Shown here: positions 43,615-50,844 of the stretch, piece by piece
How the letters are laid out: each line of letters opens with the position of its first letter
Position numbering within the stretch: the stretch's first letter is position 1
DNA from: DUML01 sp050949905
GTDB taxonomy: Bacteria; Bacillota; Desulfitobacteriia; Desulfitobacteriales; Syntrophobotulaceae
DNA: 64,000 nucleotides
Assembly (NCBI GenBank): GCA_050949905.1
Contig: JBMNGP010000013.1
Span: 124,001-188,000 of the forward strand
Reading direction: 5' to 3'
Notes under the pieces: model-generated
Database searches by the model: none
What the model saw: the letters and a program-made list of their open reading frames with translations, nothing else
Told to the model about the DNA's origin: nothing
Position numbers and translations under genes: made by a program

Positions 43615-44421
43615 ATGAGGGTATCGACAGAGTATTTACAGGTTCTGCAAAATCGCATTGCAATTATCGCCAATAATCTTGCCAATGCCAATACGCCGGC
43701 TTTTAAAGAGGGGTTGTTGGCCATTGAAGAGGCTTATGACCTGAGGGAAAGAAGCAATACCATTGCTCAATACGGAGGGGTAATGCCCGGAGCTGAAAAT
43801 GCCTGGATACAGGAGAGAAATATGTATCTCGGCCAAAGGATTGATTTTAGTCAAGGCTCCTTGGTCGAAACCGGCAATTCCTGGGATCTGGCCATCAGCG
43901 GGGAAGGTTTTTTCCAAATAAGAACTCCTGACGGCAAGCTGGGTTATACTCGCGCAGGCTTATTCAGCCCCGACAGCAGGGGAAACCTCGTTAATAATGA
44001 AGGTATGTTCGTTGATCCGCGGATTTACATTCCCGAGAATGCTACAGAAATAAGTATTAAATCTGACGGTACTATTGTAGGAATTTTGCTTGAAGAGGCT
44101 GCACCTGGCCAAAATGCAGAGTTGCCGGAACCAACCGAGTTGGGCAGAATTAGGCTCTATAAGTTTAATAACCCTGACGGCTTGGAGCAAATGGGGCAGA
44201 ATGTCTACCTGCCAACCGAAGCTTCCGGGGAAGCCATAGCAGGGGTTCCGGGGACTGACGGTTACGGAGAAATTAGAGCCGGGATGCTGGAAAGATCGAA
44301 TACAGATCTGGTTGAAGCCATGACAAATTTAATTCAAGCTCAACGAGCTTATCAGTTTGATTTGCGAATTGTTAAGAATCAAGATGAAATGCTGCAGCAG
44401 GCTATTATGATGAGGGGATAA
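43615..44421 (+). CDS. Flagellar rod protein, FlgF/FlgG family
   Basis: A rod-type protein of 268 residues. The N-terminus VLQNRIAIIANNLANANTPAFKEG and the C-terminus RAGMLERSNTDLVEAMTNLIQAQRAYQFDLRIVKNQDEMLQQAI are diagnostic. The middle has SWDLAISGEGFFQIRTPDGKLGYTRAGLF. It is a paralogue of the gene at 44.9 kb; one is probably FlgF-like (FlhO) and the other FlgG-like (FlhP), but I cannot assign which. flgB follows after two bases. Confidence 0.88.
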   Translation: MRVSTEYLQVLQNRIAIIANNLANANTPAFKEGLLAIEEAYDLRERSNTIAQYGGVMPGAENAWIQERNMYLGQRIDFSQGSLVETGNSWDLAISGEGFFQIRTPDGKLGYTRAGLFSPDSRGNLVNNEGMFVDPRIYIPENATEISIKSDGTIVGILLEEAAPGQNAELPEPTELGRIRLYKFNNPDGLEQMGQNVYLPTEASGEAIAGVPGTDGYGEIRAGMLERSNTDLVEAMTNLIQAQRAYQFDLRIVKNQDEMLQQAIMMRG

Positions 44422-44423
44422 AA

Positions 44424-44828
44424 ATGGCAGGTTGGTTGGATTCCAAAATTATTAATCTCTTGGAGGGCGGACTGGACGGCTTAAGCTTGCGGCATAAAGT
44501 CCTGGCGGATAATATCGCTAATATTGACACTCCCGGCTTTAAACGGTCCGATGTTAACTTTGCAGAAGTCCTGCAGGCGACTCTGGAGGGTGGGAAAACC
44601 GGAAGTATTGAATTGAAGAGGACTTTACCGCAGCATTTGCCGGGGATAGGTTTTTTTAACGATAATTTAGTTGTTCAGGATAACAGTACCGCTTTCCGCA
44701 ATGACGGGAACAACGTTGACATTGACCAAGAAATGGCCAGATTAGCGCAAAATACTCTGCAGTATAACGCTTTGGCCAGTGCCTTAACTTCTCATCTGAA
44801 TTTGCTTCGTCAGGTTATTCAAAGCTAG
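44424..44828 (+). CDS. flgB: Flagellar basal-body rod protein FlgB
   Basis: The proximal rod subunit, 134 residues. It reads GLDGLSLRHKVLADNIANIDTPGFKRSDVNFAEVL, with the C-terminal DIDQEMARLAQNTLQYNALASALTSHLNLLRQVI, a specific FlgB pattern. FlgB is normally encoded immediately before flgC and fliE. Here it lies 24 kb downstream between two FlgF/FlgG-type genes, while flgC-fliE remain at 20.2 kb. Confidence 0.92.
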   Translation: MAGWLDSKIINLLEGGLDGLSLRHKVLADNIANIDTPGFKRSDVNFAEVLQATLEGGKTGSIELKRTLPQHLPGIGFFNDNLVVQDNSTAFRNDGNNVDIDQEMARLAQNTLQYNALASALTSHLNLLRQVIQS

Positions 44829-44877
44829 GATTCGGCTCTTCTTTGGAAGTGAATTATCTAAGATGGTGGTGATACCC

Positions 44878-45648
44878 TTGCTGCGTGGCCTCTATACGGC
44901 AGCTTCAGCAATGCTGCTTAGTAATAAACAGAGCGATTCTATTCAAAAAAATATTGAAAATCTGCATAATCCCGGGTATCGGCAGGAAAGTGAACGGGTT
45001 ACATCTTTTCCCCGGCTGCTGGTTAATAGGTTGGATTCCTGCTCTTCCCTTAAGCGAGGTTCAGATAATGTGCCCTTAGGAATAATGGGGACGGGTGTTT
45101 ATGCCGATCGCCAGTGGTACAGCGACAAAGCGGGAGATATCCGCCAAACGGAAACCCTGACGGATATGGCTCTGAGTTCTGAGGGCTACTTTGTTGTTGA
45201 TACTTTGCAAGGCGAGAGGTATACCAGAAACGGGCATTTTGTTTTAGATCCGGCCGGGATGCTAAGAACAGCAGGCGGTAATATGGTCTTGGGTGAAAAC
45301 GGGATGATTGGTCCTTTGCCAAAAGAATTTGTTGTTAAATTAGATGGAACCATTGAAAATAAAGAAAATCATCAAATCCTAGGCAGGATCAGAATAGTAA
45401 ATATCCCAGCCGAAAATTTGCAGAAAGATGGGCTGACAGATCTTTATTATTCGACTGCGGAGCCTTTAGAGGTACCAAGGGAAGAAATTAGAATCCATCA
45501 GGGTTATATTGAAGAATCCAATGTGGAATTGAGTGCCCAGATGGTCAAGATGCTTCAAGTCACCAGAGCTTATGCGGCTAACCAAAAAGTAATCCAGACC
45601 AATGACAACTTGTTGCAAAAGGCTGTCAATGAAATAGGAAAAGTGTAA
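44878..45648 (+). CDS. Flagellar rod protein, FlgF/FlgG family (second copy)
   Basis: A rod-type protein of about 256 residues. TTG 44878 gives LLRGLYTAASAMLLSNKQSDSIQKNIENLHNPGYRQESERV, matching the FlgG opening (MIRGLYTAA); an upstream ATG at 44863 is possible. The middle reads LTDMALSSEGYFVVDTLQGERYTRNGHFVLDP. The C-terminus YIEESNVELSAQMVKMLQVTRAYAANQKVIQTNDNLLQ fits rod proteins. In the N-terminal motif NNIAN is replaced by KNIEN, so it is more diverged than its neighbour. Confidence 0.87.
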   Translation: MLRGLYTAASAMLLSNKQSDSIQKNIENLHNPGYRQESERVTSFPRLLVNRLDSCSSLKRGSDNVPLGIMGTGVYADRQWYSDKAGDIRQTETLTDMALSSEGYFVVDTLQGERYTRNGHFVLDPAGMLRTAGGNMVLGENGMIGPLPKEFVVKLDGTIENKENHQILGRIRIVNIPAENLQKDGLTDLYYSTAEPLEVPREEIRIHQGYIEESNVELSAQMVKMLQVTRAYAANQKVIQTNDNLLQKAVNEIGKV

Positions 45649-45698
45649 GTCCGGATAAACTGGTTTAAAGCTTGATTAATGTAAGGGGCGGTGGTTGG

Positions 45699-46139
45699 AT
45701 GGCTTTGCAAGTAGTAGTTTTTTCCTTAGGCAGGGAGGATTACGGTATTCCGATTGATGATGTTCAGGAAATTACCCGTTTGGAGAAAATATATCCTTTG
45801 CCGCAGGCACCTTTGGAAATTCAGGGGTTGATTAGGATCCGCGGTCAAGCTATTCCCTTGATTAATCTTAATAAAAAATTCGCCGTCCAACAGGTGAAGG
45901 AACCTGAATATGCCATTATTATTGAGGTTAAGGACAGGCTGGTTGCTTTTGCTGTGGAGGAAGTTAAAGAAGTAAAAACCTTTGAGGCTGTTGCTCCACC
46001 GCCCATGCTGGTTAATTCTAATTTGATCAGGGGTCTGATTAACCTTCCCGAAGGAATTATTATTTTACTTGAACCCCAAGGTATCTTGAATGAAGAAGAA
46101 ATGACGAACCTTGGGGATTGGCTTGATAAGGTAAGGTAA
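45699..46139 (+). CDS. CheW-like chemotaxis adaptor (second copy)
   Basis: A single CheW domain of 146 residues: LQVVVFSLGREDYGIPIDDVQEI, then IQGLIRIRGQAIPLINLNKKF and RLVAFAVEEVKEVKTFEAV. Start at ATG 45699; the longer frame from TTG 45672 would begin before the AAGGGGCGG ribosome site. It differs clearly from CheW at 18.7 kb. It is the last gene of the hook and rod operon and may couple a different receptor set. Confidence 0.9.
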   Translation: MALQVVVFSLGREDYGIPIDDVQEITRLEKIYPLPQAPLEIQGLIRIRGQAIPLINLNKKFAVQQVKEPEYAIIIEVKDRLVAFAVEEVKEVKTFEAVAPPPMLVNSNLIRGLINLPEGIIILLEPQGILNEEEMTNLGDWLDKVR

Positions 46140-46152
46140 ATCTGTTTCAGCC

Positions 46153-46181
46153 TTGACAAGGTACTGGAAATACTTTATATT
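46153..46181 (+). promoter_or_regulatory. Sigma-A promoter upstream of the 46.2 kb membrane gene
   Basis: TTGACA (46153-46158), a 17-base spacer, TATATT (46176-46181). The expected transcript start is at about 46188, which leaves almost no leader before the first possible start codons (46191-46209). Confidence 0.75.
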
Positions 46182-46190
46182 ATTCCGTAA

Positions 46191-46667
46191 GTGATAATGA
46201 TTGTAATGATGGATAATATTTATCTGGATTATTATGAATACCTGCTCAAAATAAGTTGGCCGGCATTGAGCGGTCTTTTTCTTATCTATCTATTTTTAGG
46301 AATAAGGCTATTAAGGGCAATTAAAGCACATGTCACCACTCCAGAGCATCTTTTTGGCCAACAAATTGTGCTTTTTCTGCGCTCAGTCTTAATCATTGTA
46401 GTCTTAGCAATCTATACGCATTTCTTTGTTTTAAATTACGGTGATTGGTTAGAAAAGCCGGCTTTGAGCAGGGGGCAGATTGAATCCTTAGAACTTAGGC
46501 CTGGCTATTGGCGGGATGATTATTTCCTAACTTTAATTTGCGGAGAAGAAAAGCTTAATGTCAGGATTGACCATCATACATTTTTAGCGCTCAAAGCCGA
46601 GGATCAGATTGAAATAGCTTATTTACCAAGAAAAAAAGCAGTATTTTGGTGCTTATTATTAACCTAA
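46191..46667 (+). CDS. Hypothetical membrane protein
   Basis: Up to 158 residues. Two hydrophobic segments are visible (about residues 22-42, WPALSGLFLIYLFLGI, and 60-80, FLRSVLIIVVLAIYTHFFVL), then a soluble C-terminal domain of 75 residues (LELRPGYWRDDYFLTLICGEEKLNVRI). I do not recognise the family. GTG 46191, ATG 46197 and ATG 46209 are all possible starts and none has a good ribosome site. With the promoter just upstream, the mRNA may be leaderless or nearly so. Confidence 0.65.
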   Translation: MIMIVMMDNIYLDYYEYLLKISWPALSGLFLIYLFLGIRLLRAIKAHVTTPEHLFGQQIVLFLRSVLIIVVLAIYTHFFVLNYGDWLEKPALSRGQIESLELRPGYWRDDYFLTLICGEEKLNVRIDHHTFLALKAEDQIEIAYLPRKKAVFWCLLLT

Positions 46668-46828
46668 GCCCTGATGAATGTCATATAATAACATAAGCTT
46701 CTCCTTGGAAGTTTGTGGTATAAGTATATTGACTAACTGTGCTATAATATAATAAAAGAAAGTCTCTTATAATAAAAAAAGGATAGTCTTAACCCAGATT
46801 AGGTTAAGGGAAAGGAGAGTGGAATGTC

Positions 46829-47443
46829 ATGCGCATTCTAAAAGTAAACGACAATACGGTTCGCATTTTTATCTCCTTTACCGAACTTGCAGATCGCAAT
46901 ATCTCACTTGCTGATTTTTTCCAACGTTCAGCCAGGACAGAACAGTTCTTTTGGGAATTGATTTCCAAGGCCAGAGAAGAGGTTGATTTTAATCTTGATC
47001 AGCCTTTTTGGATCCAGGCTACGGTTGCTTCCGAAGACGAATTCGTTATTACGGTCATAAAGCAAGAAGATCAAATCGAGGCCGAGATAAACCATATTAT
47101 TCAGACCAGTTTTGGCGAAAAGAAAAAGGGTTCCCGACCATCCTCCAAATTCAGTTCCGAACAGGGTTGGGTTTATGTTTTTGCCGACTTGGAAGATGTC
47201 ATAGCGGCAGTTCGCCTTCTGCCGGAAATGCCCGGGGTGCAATCCGGACTCTATTCCTTTGAGGATGAATATTATTTAAGCTTAAGCAAAATTGGAACTC
47301 CCCGGAAGAAAAAAATTGCCGAGGCTATTCTTGACGAGTTTGGTGAATCAATTTTGATAGCAGAGGTCTTCCTTCAAGAACATGGAGAAGTGTTAATCGA
47401 GGGTAATGCCCTTAAAGTTCTTAAAAATTTAGGCAAGAAATAA
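46829..47443 (+). CDS. mecA: Adaptor protein MecA (ClpC adaptor family)
   Basis: A 204-residue adaptor that delivers substrates to the ClpCP protease. The N-terminal substrate-binding domain is NDNTVRIFISFTELADRNISLADFF, followed by FFWELISKAREEVDFNLDQPFWIQATV. A short linker leads to the C-terminal ClpC-binding domain (YVFADLEDVIAAVRLL, YSFEDEYYLSL). AGGAGAG is 14 bases before the ATG. In Bacillus MecA controls competence; here the client is unknown. Confidence 0.92.
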   Translation: MRILKVNDNTVRIFISFTELADRNISLADFFQRSARTEQFFWELISKAREEVDFNLDQPFWIQATVASEDEFVITVIKQEDQIEAEINHIIQTSFGEKKKGSRPSSKFSSEQGWVYVFADLEDVIAAVRLLPEMPGVQSGLYSFEDEYYLSLSKIGTPRKKKIAEAILDEFGESILIAEVFLQEHGEVLIEGNALKVLKNLGKK

Positions 47444-47468
47444 AGGAGCTAATTAAGCTCCTTTATTT
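47442..47468 (+). terminator. Terminator after mecA
   Basis: AAAGGAGCT (47442-47450) and AGCTCCTTT (47456-47464), a perfect 9-bp stem with a 5-base loop, followed by ATTT. Confidence 0.8.
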
Positions 47469-47573
47469 ACTAACAAAAATATTTTAGGTAAGCTAATATT
47501 ATTTTACTAAGTACACCGGCTAGCGAAATAGGTAATCTTTAGGTATTGGGTAATAGTAAACTTTTTTATTGCC

Positions 47574-47759
47574 CTAGCTTATAGTAAGCTTTTTTGTAAA
47601 ATACCCAGTCGTATAGAGACTGTTAATCCAGGTAAGGCATTCCCGGCATACCGTCTGTTTTCTAAAATACTGGAGATTATCGGTACGATTGCAGAAGATA
47701 CACTTGGGTGTTTGTTTTAAAGGCCTGAGGTATAGGACTTTTGCTCCGGGTGTCCTCAT
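47574..47759 (-). CDS. Small zinc-ribbon protein, possibly Gin (CsfB)-like
   Basis: A 61-residue protein with CIFC and CREC pairs 16 residues apart, a probable four-cysteine zinc site. On the minus strand GGAGGGG sits 4 bases before ATG 47759, an excellent ribosome site, so it is very likely real. The spacing of CxxC, VCRECL and a following T-x-x-Y-x-x-K-K-L tail resembles the sigma-G inhibitor Gin of sporulating Firmicutes. That identification is tentative. It is divergent from selA. Confidence 0.65.
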   Translation of the reverse strand: MRTPGAKVLYLRPLKQTPKCIFCNRTDNLQYFRKQTVCRECLTWINSLYTTGYFTKKLTIS

Positions 47760-47905
47760 TTTTTCCCCTCCGATGCTTTATTCTAGGAAGATTTTTTCTA
47801 TTATTCTATATATATAGTAGTCTAAAGCGGGTGTCGAAATCTTAAAAAAAACTACAGGCTTTTATTAATTCTTTGTCTTAGAATGCAGAATAAGAGGTGT
47901 TTTTT

Positions 47906-49339
47906 TTGGATGACGCAAATAAAGCTAAGCTCCGCCTCCTGCCGGCGGTACATGAGGTTGTTGACGAGGTAGCCAAATTGGTGGAGGTAGATACTAATTA
48001 TAATACTCCGGCCATAACCTGGGCTGCAAGAAATGTCTTAGCTCAAGCCCGCCAAAGAATTCTCAAGGCGGAAGAGAGCGGGGAGAAAGGTGATATCCCG
48101 GACTCGGCCGCGGAAATAAAAATGTGGGTGATCCAAGCGGTGCTTAGAGAGCTGCAAAGCCCGAGTTCTACTCTGCGGAGGGTAATCAATGCTACCGGAG
48201 TGGTTCTGCATACTAATTGCGGCCGGGCTCTGCTGGCTACGGAAGTAGCTGACTATGTTGCCGAGCAGGCGAAACATTATAGTAACTTGGAGCTTGACTT
48301 GGAAACCGGCCAAAGAGGATCAAGATACAGTCATGTTCAGAATTTATTGTGCGAATTGACTGGGGCGGAGTCTTCCTTAGTAGTAAACAATAATGCTGCA
48401 GCCGTTATGTTAATTATGAATACTTTTGCCCAGCAAAAAGAAGTTATTGTCTCCCGGGGCGAATTGGTGGAAGTCGGCGGCTCTTTTCGCATACCCGATG
48501 TATTAATGGCCGGAGGAGCTAGGTTAAGGGAAGTCGGCACAACCAATAAAACCTGGCTGCAGGATTACCGTGAGGCTATAGGTGAGAATACGGCTTTATT
48601 GCTTAAAGTACATACCAGCAATTATCGTATTGAAGGGTATCAGCACTCTGTTTCAGCCAAGGAGCTCGTTGCTTTAGGCGAGGAAGCCGGTCTGCCGGTT
48701 GTGGAAGATCTAGGGAGCGGCAGTTTGCTTGATGGGACTGAATTTGGACTCCCTAAGGAACCTACCATTCAGGAAGCTGTCCAAGCAGGAGTTTCTCTGG
48801 TAAGCTTCAGCGGGGATAAGCTTTTGGGCGGTCCGCAAGCCGGAATTATTTTAGGCAAAAGGGAATTGATCCAAAAGCTTAGCTCCAATCAGCTTACCAG
48901 GGCTTTAAGGGTAGACAAGCTTACTCTGGCGGCCTTGGGGGGAACCTTGCACTTATATCAGAGAGGCGAGGCTCATAAAGTCCCGGTTTGGGCAATGCTT
49001 GCTAAAACCAAGAGTAAGCTCCGGGAGGAAGCCTTACGCCTTCGGGACTCCCTTCAAGGCTTCGGCAGTTTGCAAGTTGAGCTGGAGGATAACTTTTCCC
49101 AGGTAGGCGGCGGCGCTTTTCCCACGGCTAATTTGCCTTCAGTGGTATGTGCTCTGCAACCCTTAAAAGGCTCTGCCTCCCAACTGGAAGAATTTTTGCG
49201 CCGGGGGGAAATACCGATCCTGGCCAGGATTTCCAAGGACAAAGTACTGCTTGATCCCCGAACCTTAGTGAGCGATGATATTCCGGTGATAGTTGAACGA
49301 CTGCTGGAATGGGAAAATATACAGGCAGAGCAAAAATAA
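47906..49339 (+). CDS. selA: L-seryl-tRNA(Sec) selenium transferase SelA
   Basis: A PLP enzyme that converts seryl-tRNA(Sec) to selenocysteinyl-tRNA(Sec) using selenophosphate. It has about 477 residues, the normal size. The PLP lysine lies in LVSFSGDKLLGGPQAGIILG. Other signatures are RRVINATGVVLHTNCGRALL, VNNNAAAVMLIM and HTSNYRIEGY. TTG 47906 is chosen; AGAGGTG lies 8 bases upstream and the GTG at 47897 is part of that site. selD follows after a terminator and its own promoter. Confidence 0.97.
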   Translation: MDDANKAKLRLLPAVHEVVDEVAKLVEVDTNYNTPAITWAARNVLAQARQRILKAEESGEKGDIPDSAAEIKMWVIQAVLRELQSPSSTLRRVINATGVVLHTNCGRALLATEVADYVAEQAKHYSNLELDLETGQRGSRYSHVQNLLCELTGAESSLVVNNNAAAVMLIMNTFAQQKEVIVSRGELVEVGGSFRIPDVLMAGGARLREVGTTNKTWLQDYREAIGENTALLLKVHTSNYRIEGYQHSVSAKELVALGEEAGLPVVEDLGSGSLLDGTEFGLPKEPTIQEAVQAGVSLVSFSGDKLLGGPQAGIILGKRELIQKLSSNQLTRALRVDKLTLAALGGTLHLYQRGEAHKVPVWAMLAKTKSKLREEALRLRDSLQGFGSLQVELEDNFSQVGGGAFPTANLPSVVCALQPLKGSASQLEEFLRRGEIPILARISKDKVLLDPRTLVSDDIPVIVERLLEWENIQAEQK

Positions 49340-49402
49340 TGGCTCTCTGTCAAATCTTGGGCTATCTCCTTAAAAACGGAGAGTAAATAAACCAAATATT
49401 GG

Positions 49403-49435
49403 AGAAGATGACTTCATCCGGAGGCATCTTCTTTT
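49403..49435 (+). terminator. Terminator after selA
   Basis: AGAAGATG (49403-49410) pairs with CATCTTCT (49425-49432), followed by TTT. It separates selA from the selD promoter. Confidence 0.75.
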
Positions 49436-49556
49436 GCATTGAACTTGCCATTGAACTTGCCCAAATACTCCATTCACACATTCACGTAGGGAAATAGTCC
49501 GGTGGATTCGTATTTGGTCAAGTTTTCTATGATGGCTGTATGGGTTTTTTCTTTTA

Positions 49557-49585
49557 TTGAAGCCTTAAGGACGAGGTGCTATAAT
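49557..49585 (+). promoter_or_regulatory. Sigma-A promoter for selD
   Basis: TTGAAG (49557-49562), a 17-base spacer and TATAAT (49580-49585). The transcript would carry a leader of about 160 bases before ATG 49753, in which I see no clear riboswitch or tRNA gene. Confidence 0.75.
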
Positions 49586-49752
49586 TGCAGGGAGAAAGTT
49601 AAAGCTCTTAAAGAATTTGCCGGTCTAAACTTTTTGTACTTCCGATATTTAGCTAATGCTGAATGAAGGAAGTCATTTGAGTTTAAAATATAAAAGTACC
49701 GGTAGGGAATTTTTGGCGGGACTACGAGTACGGCGGAAAGGCAGGGATAGTA

Positions 49753-50820
49753 ATGGACAGACCACAGGCTGAAGATAAGATCAGGCTGACGCAATACTCC
49801 AGTAAAGCCGGCTGAGGATGTAAAATTGGTCCGGGTGACCTGGCCCAAGTTTTGGGCCATTTATCTAACGGCAAGGAAGATGCTGATTTATTAATTGGCA
49901 TTGAAACGTCAGATGATGCCGGTGTTTATCGACTAAATAACAGTCAGGCTATTGTCCAGACGGTTGATTTTTTTACGCCTGTTGTTGATGATCCCTATTC
50001 CTTTGGCCAGATTGCGGCCGCTAATGCTTTAAGCGACATCTATGCCATGGGTGGCCGTCCTCTGACAGCCTTAAACTTGGTTGCTTTTCCAATTAATAAA
50101 CTGCCTAAGGCTATTTTATTGGAAATTATTCAAGGCGGCAGGGATAAAATCAAGGAAGCCGGAGCTGTCCTTTTAGGAGGCCATTCCATAGATGACCCCG
50201 AACCCAAATATGGCCTGGCTGTTACGGGACTTATCCACCCCGAGAAGGTTCTGACCAATGCCGGGTCTAAGCCGGGTGATTATTTGGTGTTAACCAAACC
50301 CTTAGGGATAGGTATTATCACTACCGGTATAAAACGTGGGGTTGTGGATCCGGAAGATGAACAGCAGGCTATCAGGGTTATGGCTGCCCTCAACAAGGAA
50401 GCTTCCTTAATTGCTTCCGAAGTTGGTGTCAACGCCTGTACGGATATAACCGGATTCGGCTTATTGGGACACCTCCATGAAATGCTTAAAGCCAGCGGGG
50501 TCAGAGCAGAAATTTCTGTCCGCAATATGCCTGTGCTGGATGCTGTCTGGTCTTGTTTGGAAAAAGGGACCGTTCCTGGGGGCACGTATTCTAATTTGCA
50601 GTATTTAGAAAAGCATTTAGAGTTATATTGCAGTGAACAGTGGAAATTAATTCTGGGGGATGCGCAAACTTCCGGAGGGTTGCTTTTATCTGTTCCTCCG
50701 GCTAAAATTGATGTTTTGTTAGCAAAATTTGCTGCTGGAAATGCTTGCTCTCATGTAATTGGCAGGGTATACGCCGGCAATCAGGGGAAAATAGCTATAT
50801 ATGATGAAAAAATAAATTGA
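49753..50820 (+). CDS. selD: Selenide, water dikinase SelD, itself a selenoprotein (UGA = Sec21)
   Basis: The enzyme makes selenophosphate for SelA. From ATG 49753 the frame reads IRLTQYSSKAG, then TGA at 49813-49815, then GCKIGPGDLAQVLGHLSNGK and onward without a stop to 50820. E. coli SelD has LTQYSHGAGCGCKISP at the same place, so the UGA stands exactly at catalytic Cys17, and Lys20 is kept. Sec here is known in other SelD proteins. Total length is 355 residues. The ATP-binding and Mg motifs are complete (IETSDDAGVY, VQTVDFFTPVVDDPYSFG, ITGFGLLGHLHEM). Ordinary gene callers would start at TTG 49852 and lose the catalytic N-terminus. Confidence 0.93.
49816..49859 (+). promoter_or_regulatory. 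Candidate bacterial SECIS element of selD
   Basis: Directly after the UGA, GGTC (49828-49831) pairs with GACC (49837-49840) around a GGT-containing loop, placing the loop about 17 bases after the UGA, within the usual bacterial range. A stronger stem, TGGCCCAA (49841-49848) with TTGGGCCA (49852-49859), follows. Which of the two SelB reads is not clear from sequence. Confidence 0.55.
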
Positions 50821-50844
50821 TAAAAACCGATGGAGTGGGCAGAG

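Noticed and set aside
47897..47905. GTG start for selA at 47897
   Set aside because: The GTG is inside the AGAGGTG ribosome site; TTG 47906 gives correct spacing.
49590..49752. A tRNA-Sec gene in the selA-selD gap
   Set aside because: No cloverleaf, TTC loop or CCA-proximal acceptor stem could be drawn.
49579..49860. A minus-strand frame across the selD start
   Set aside because: It is antisense to the Sec-containing SelD N-terminus, which has strong family support.
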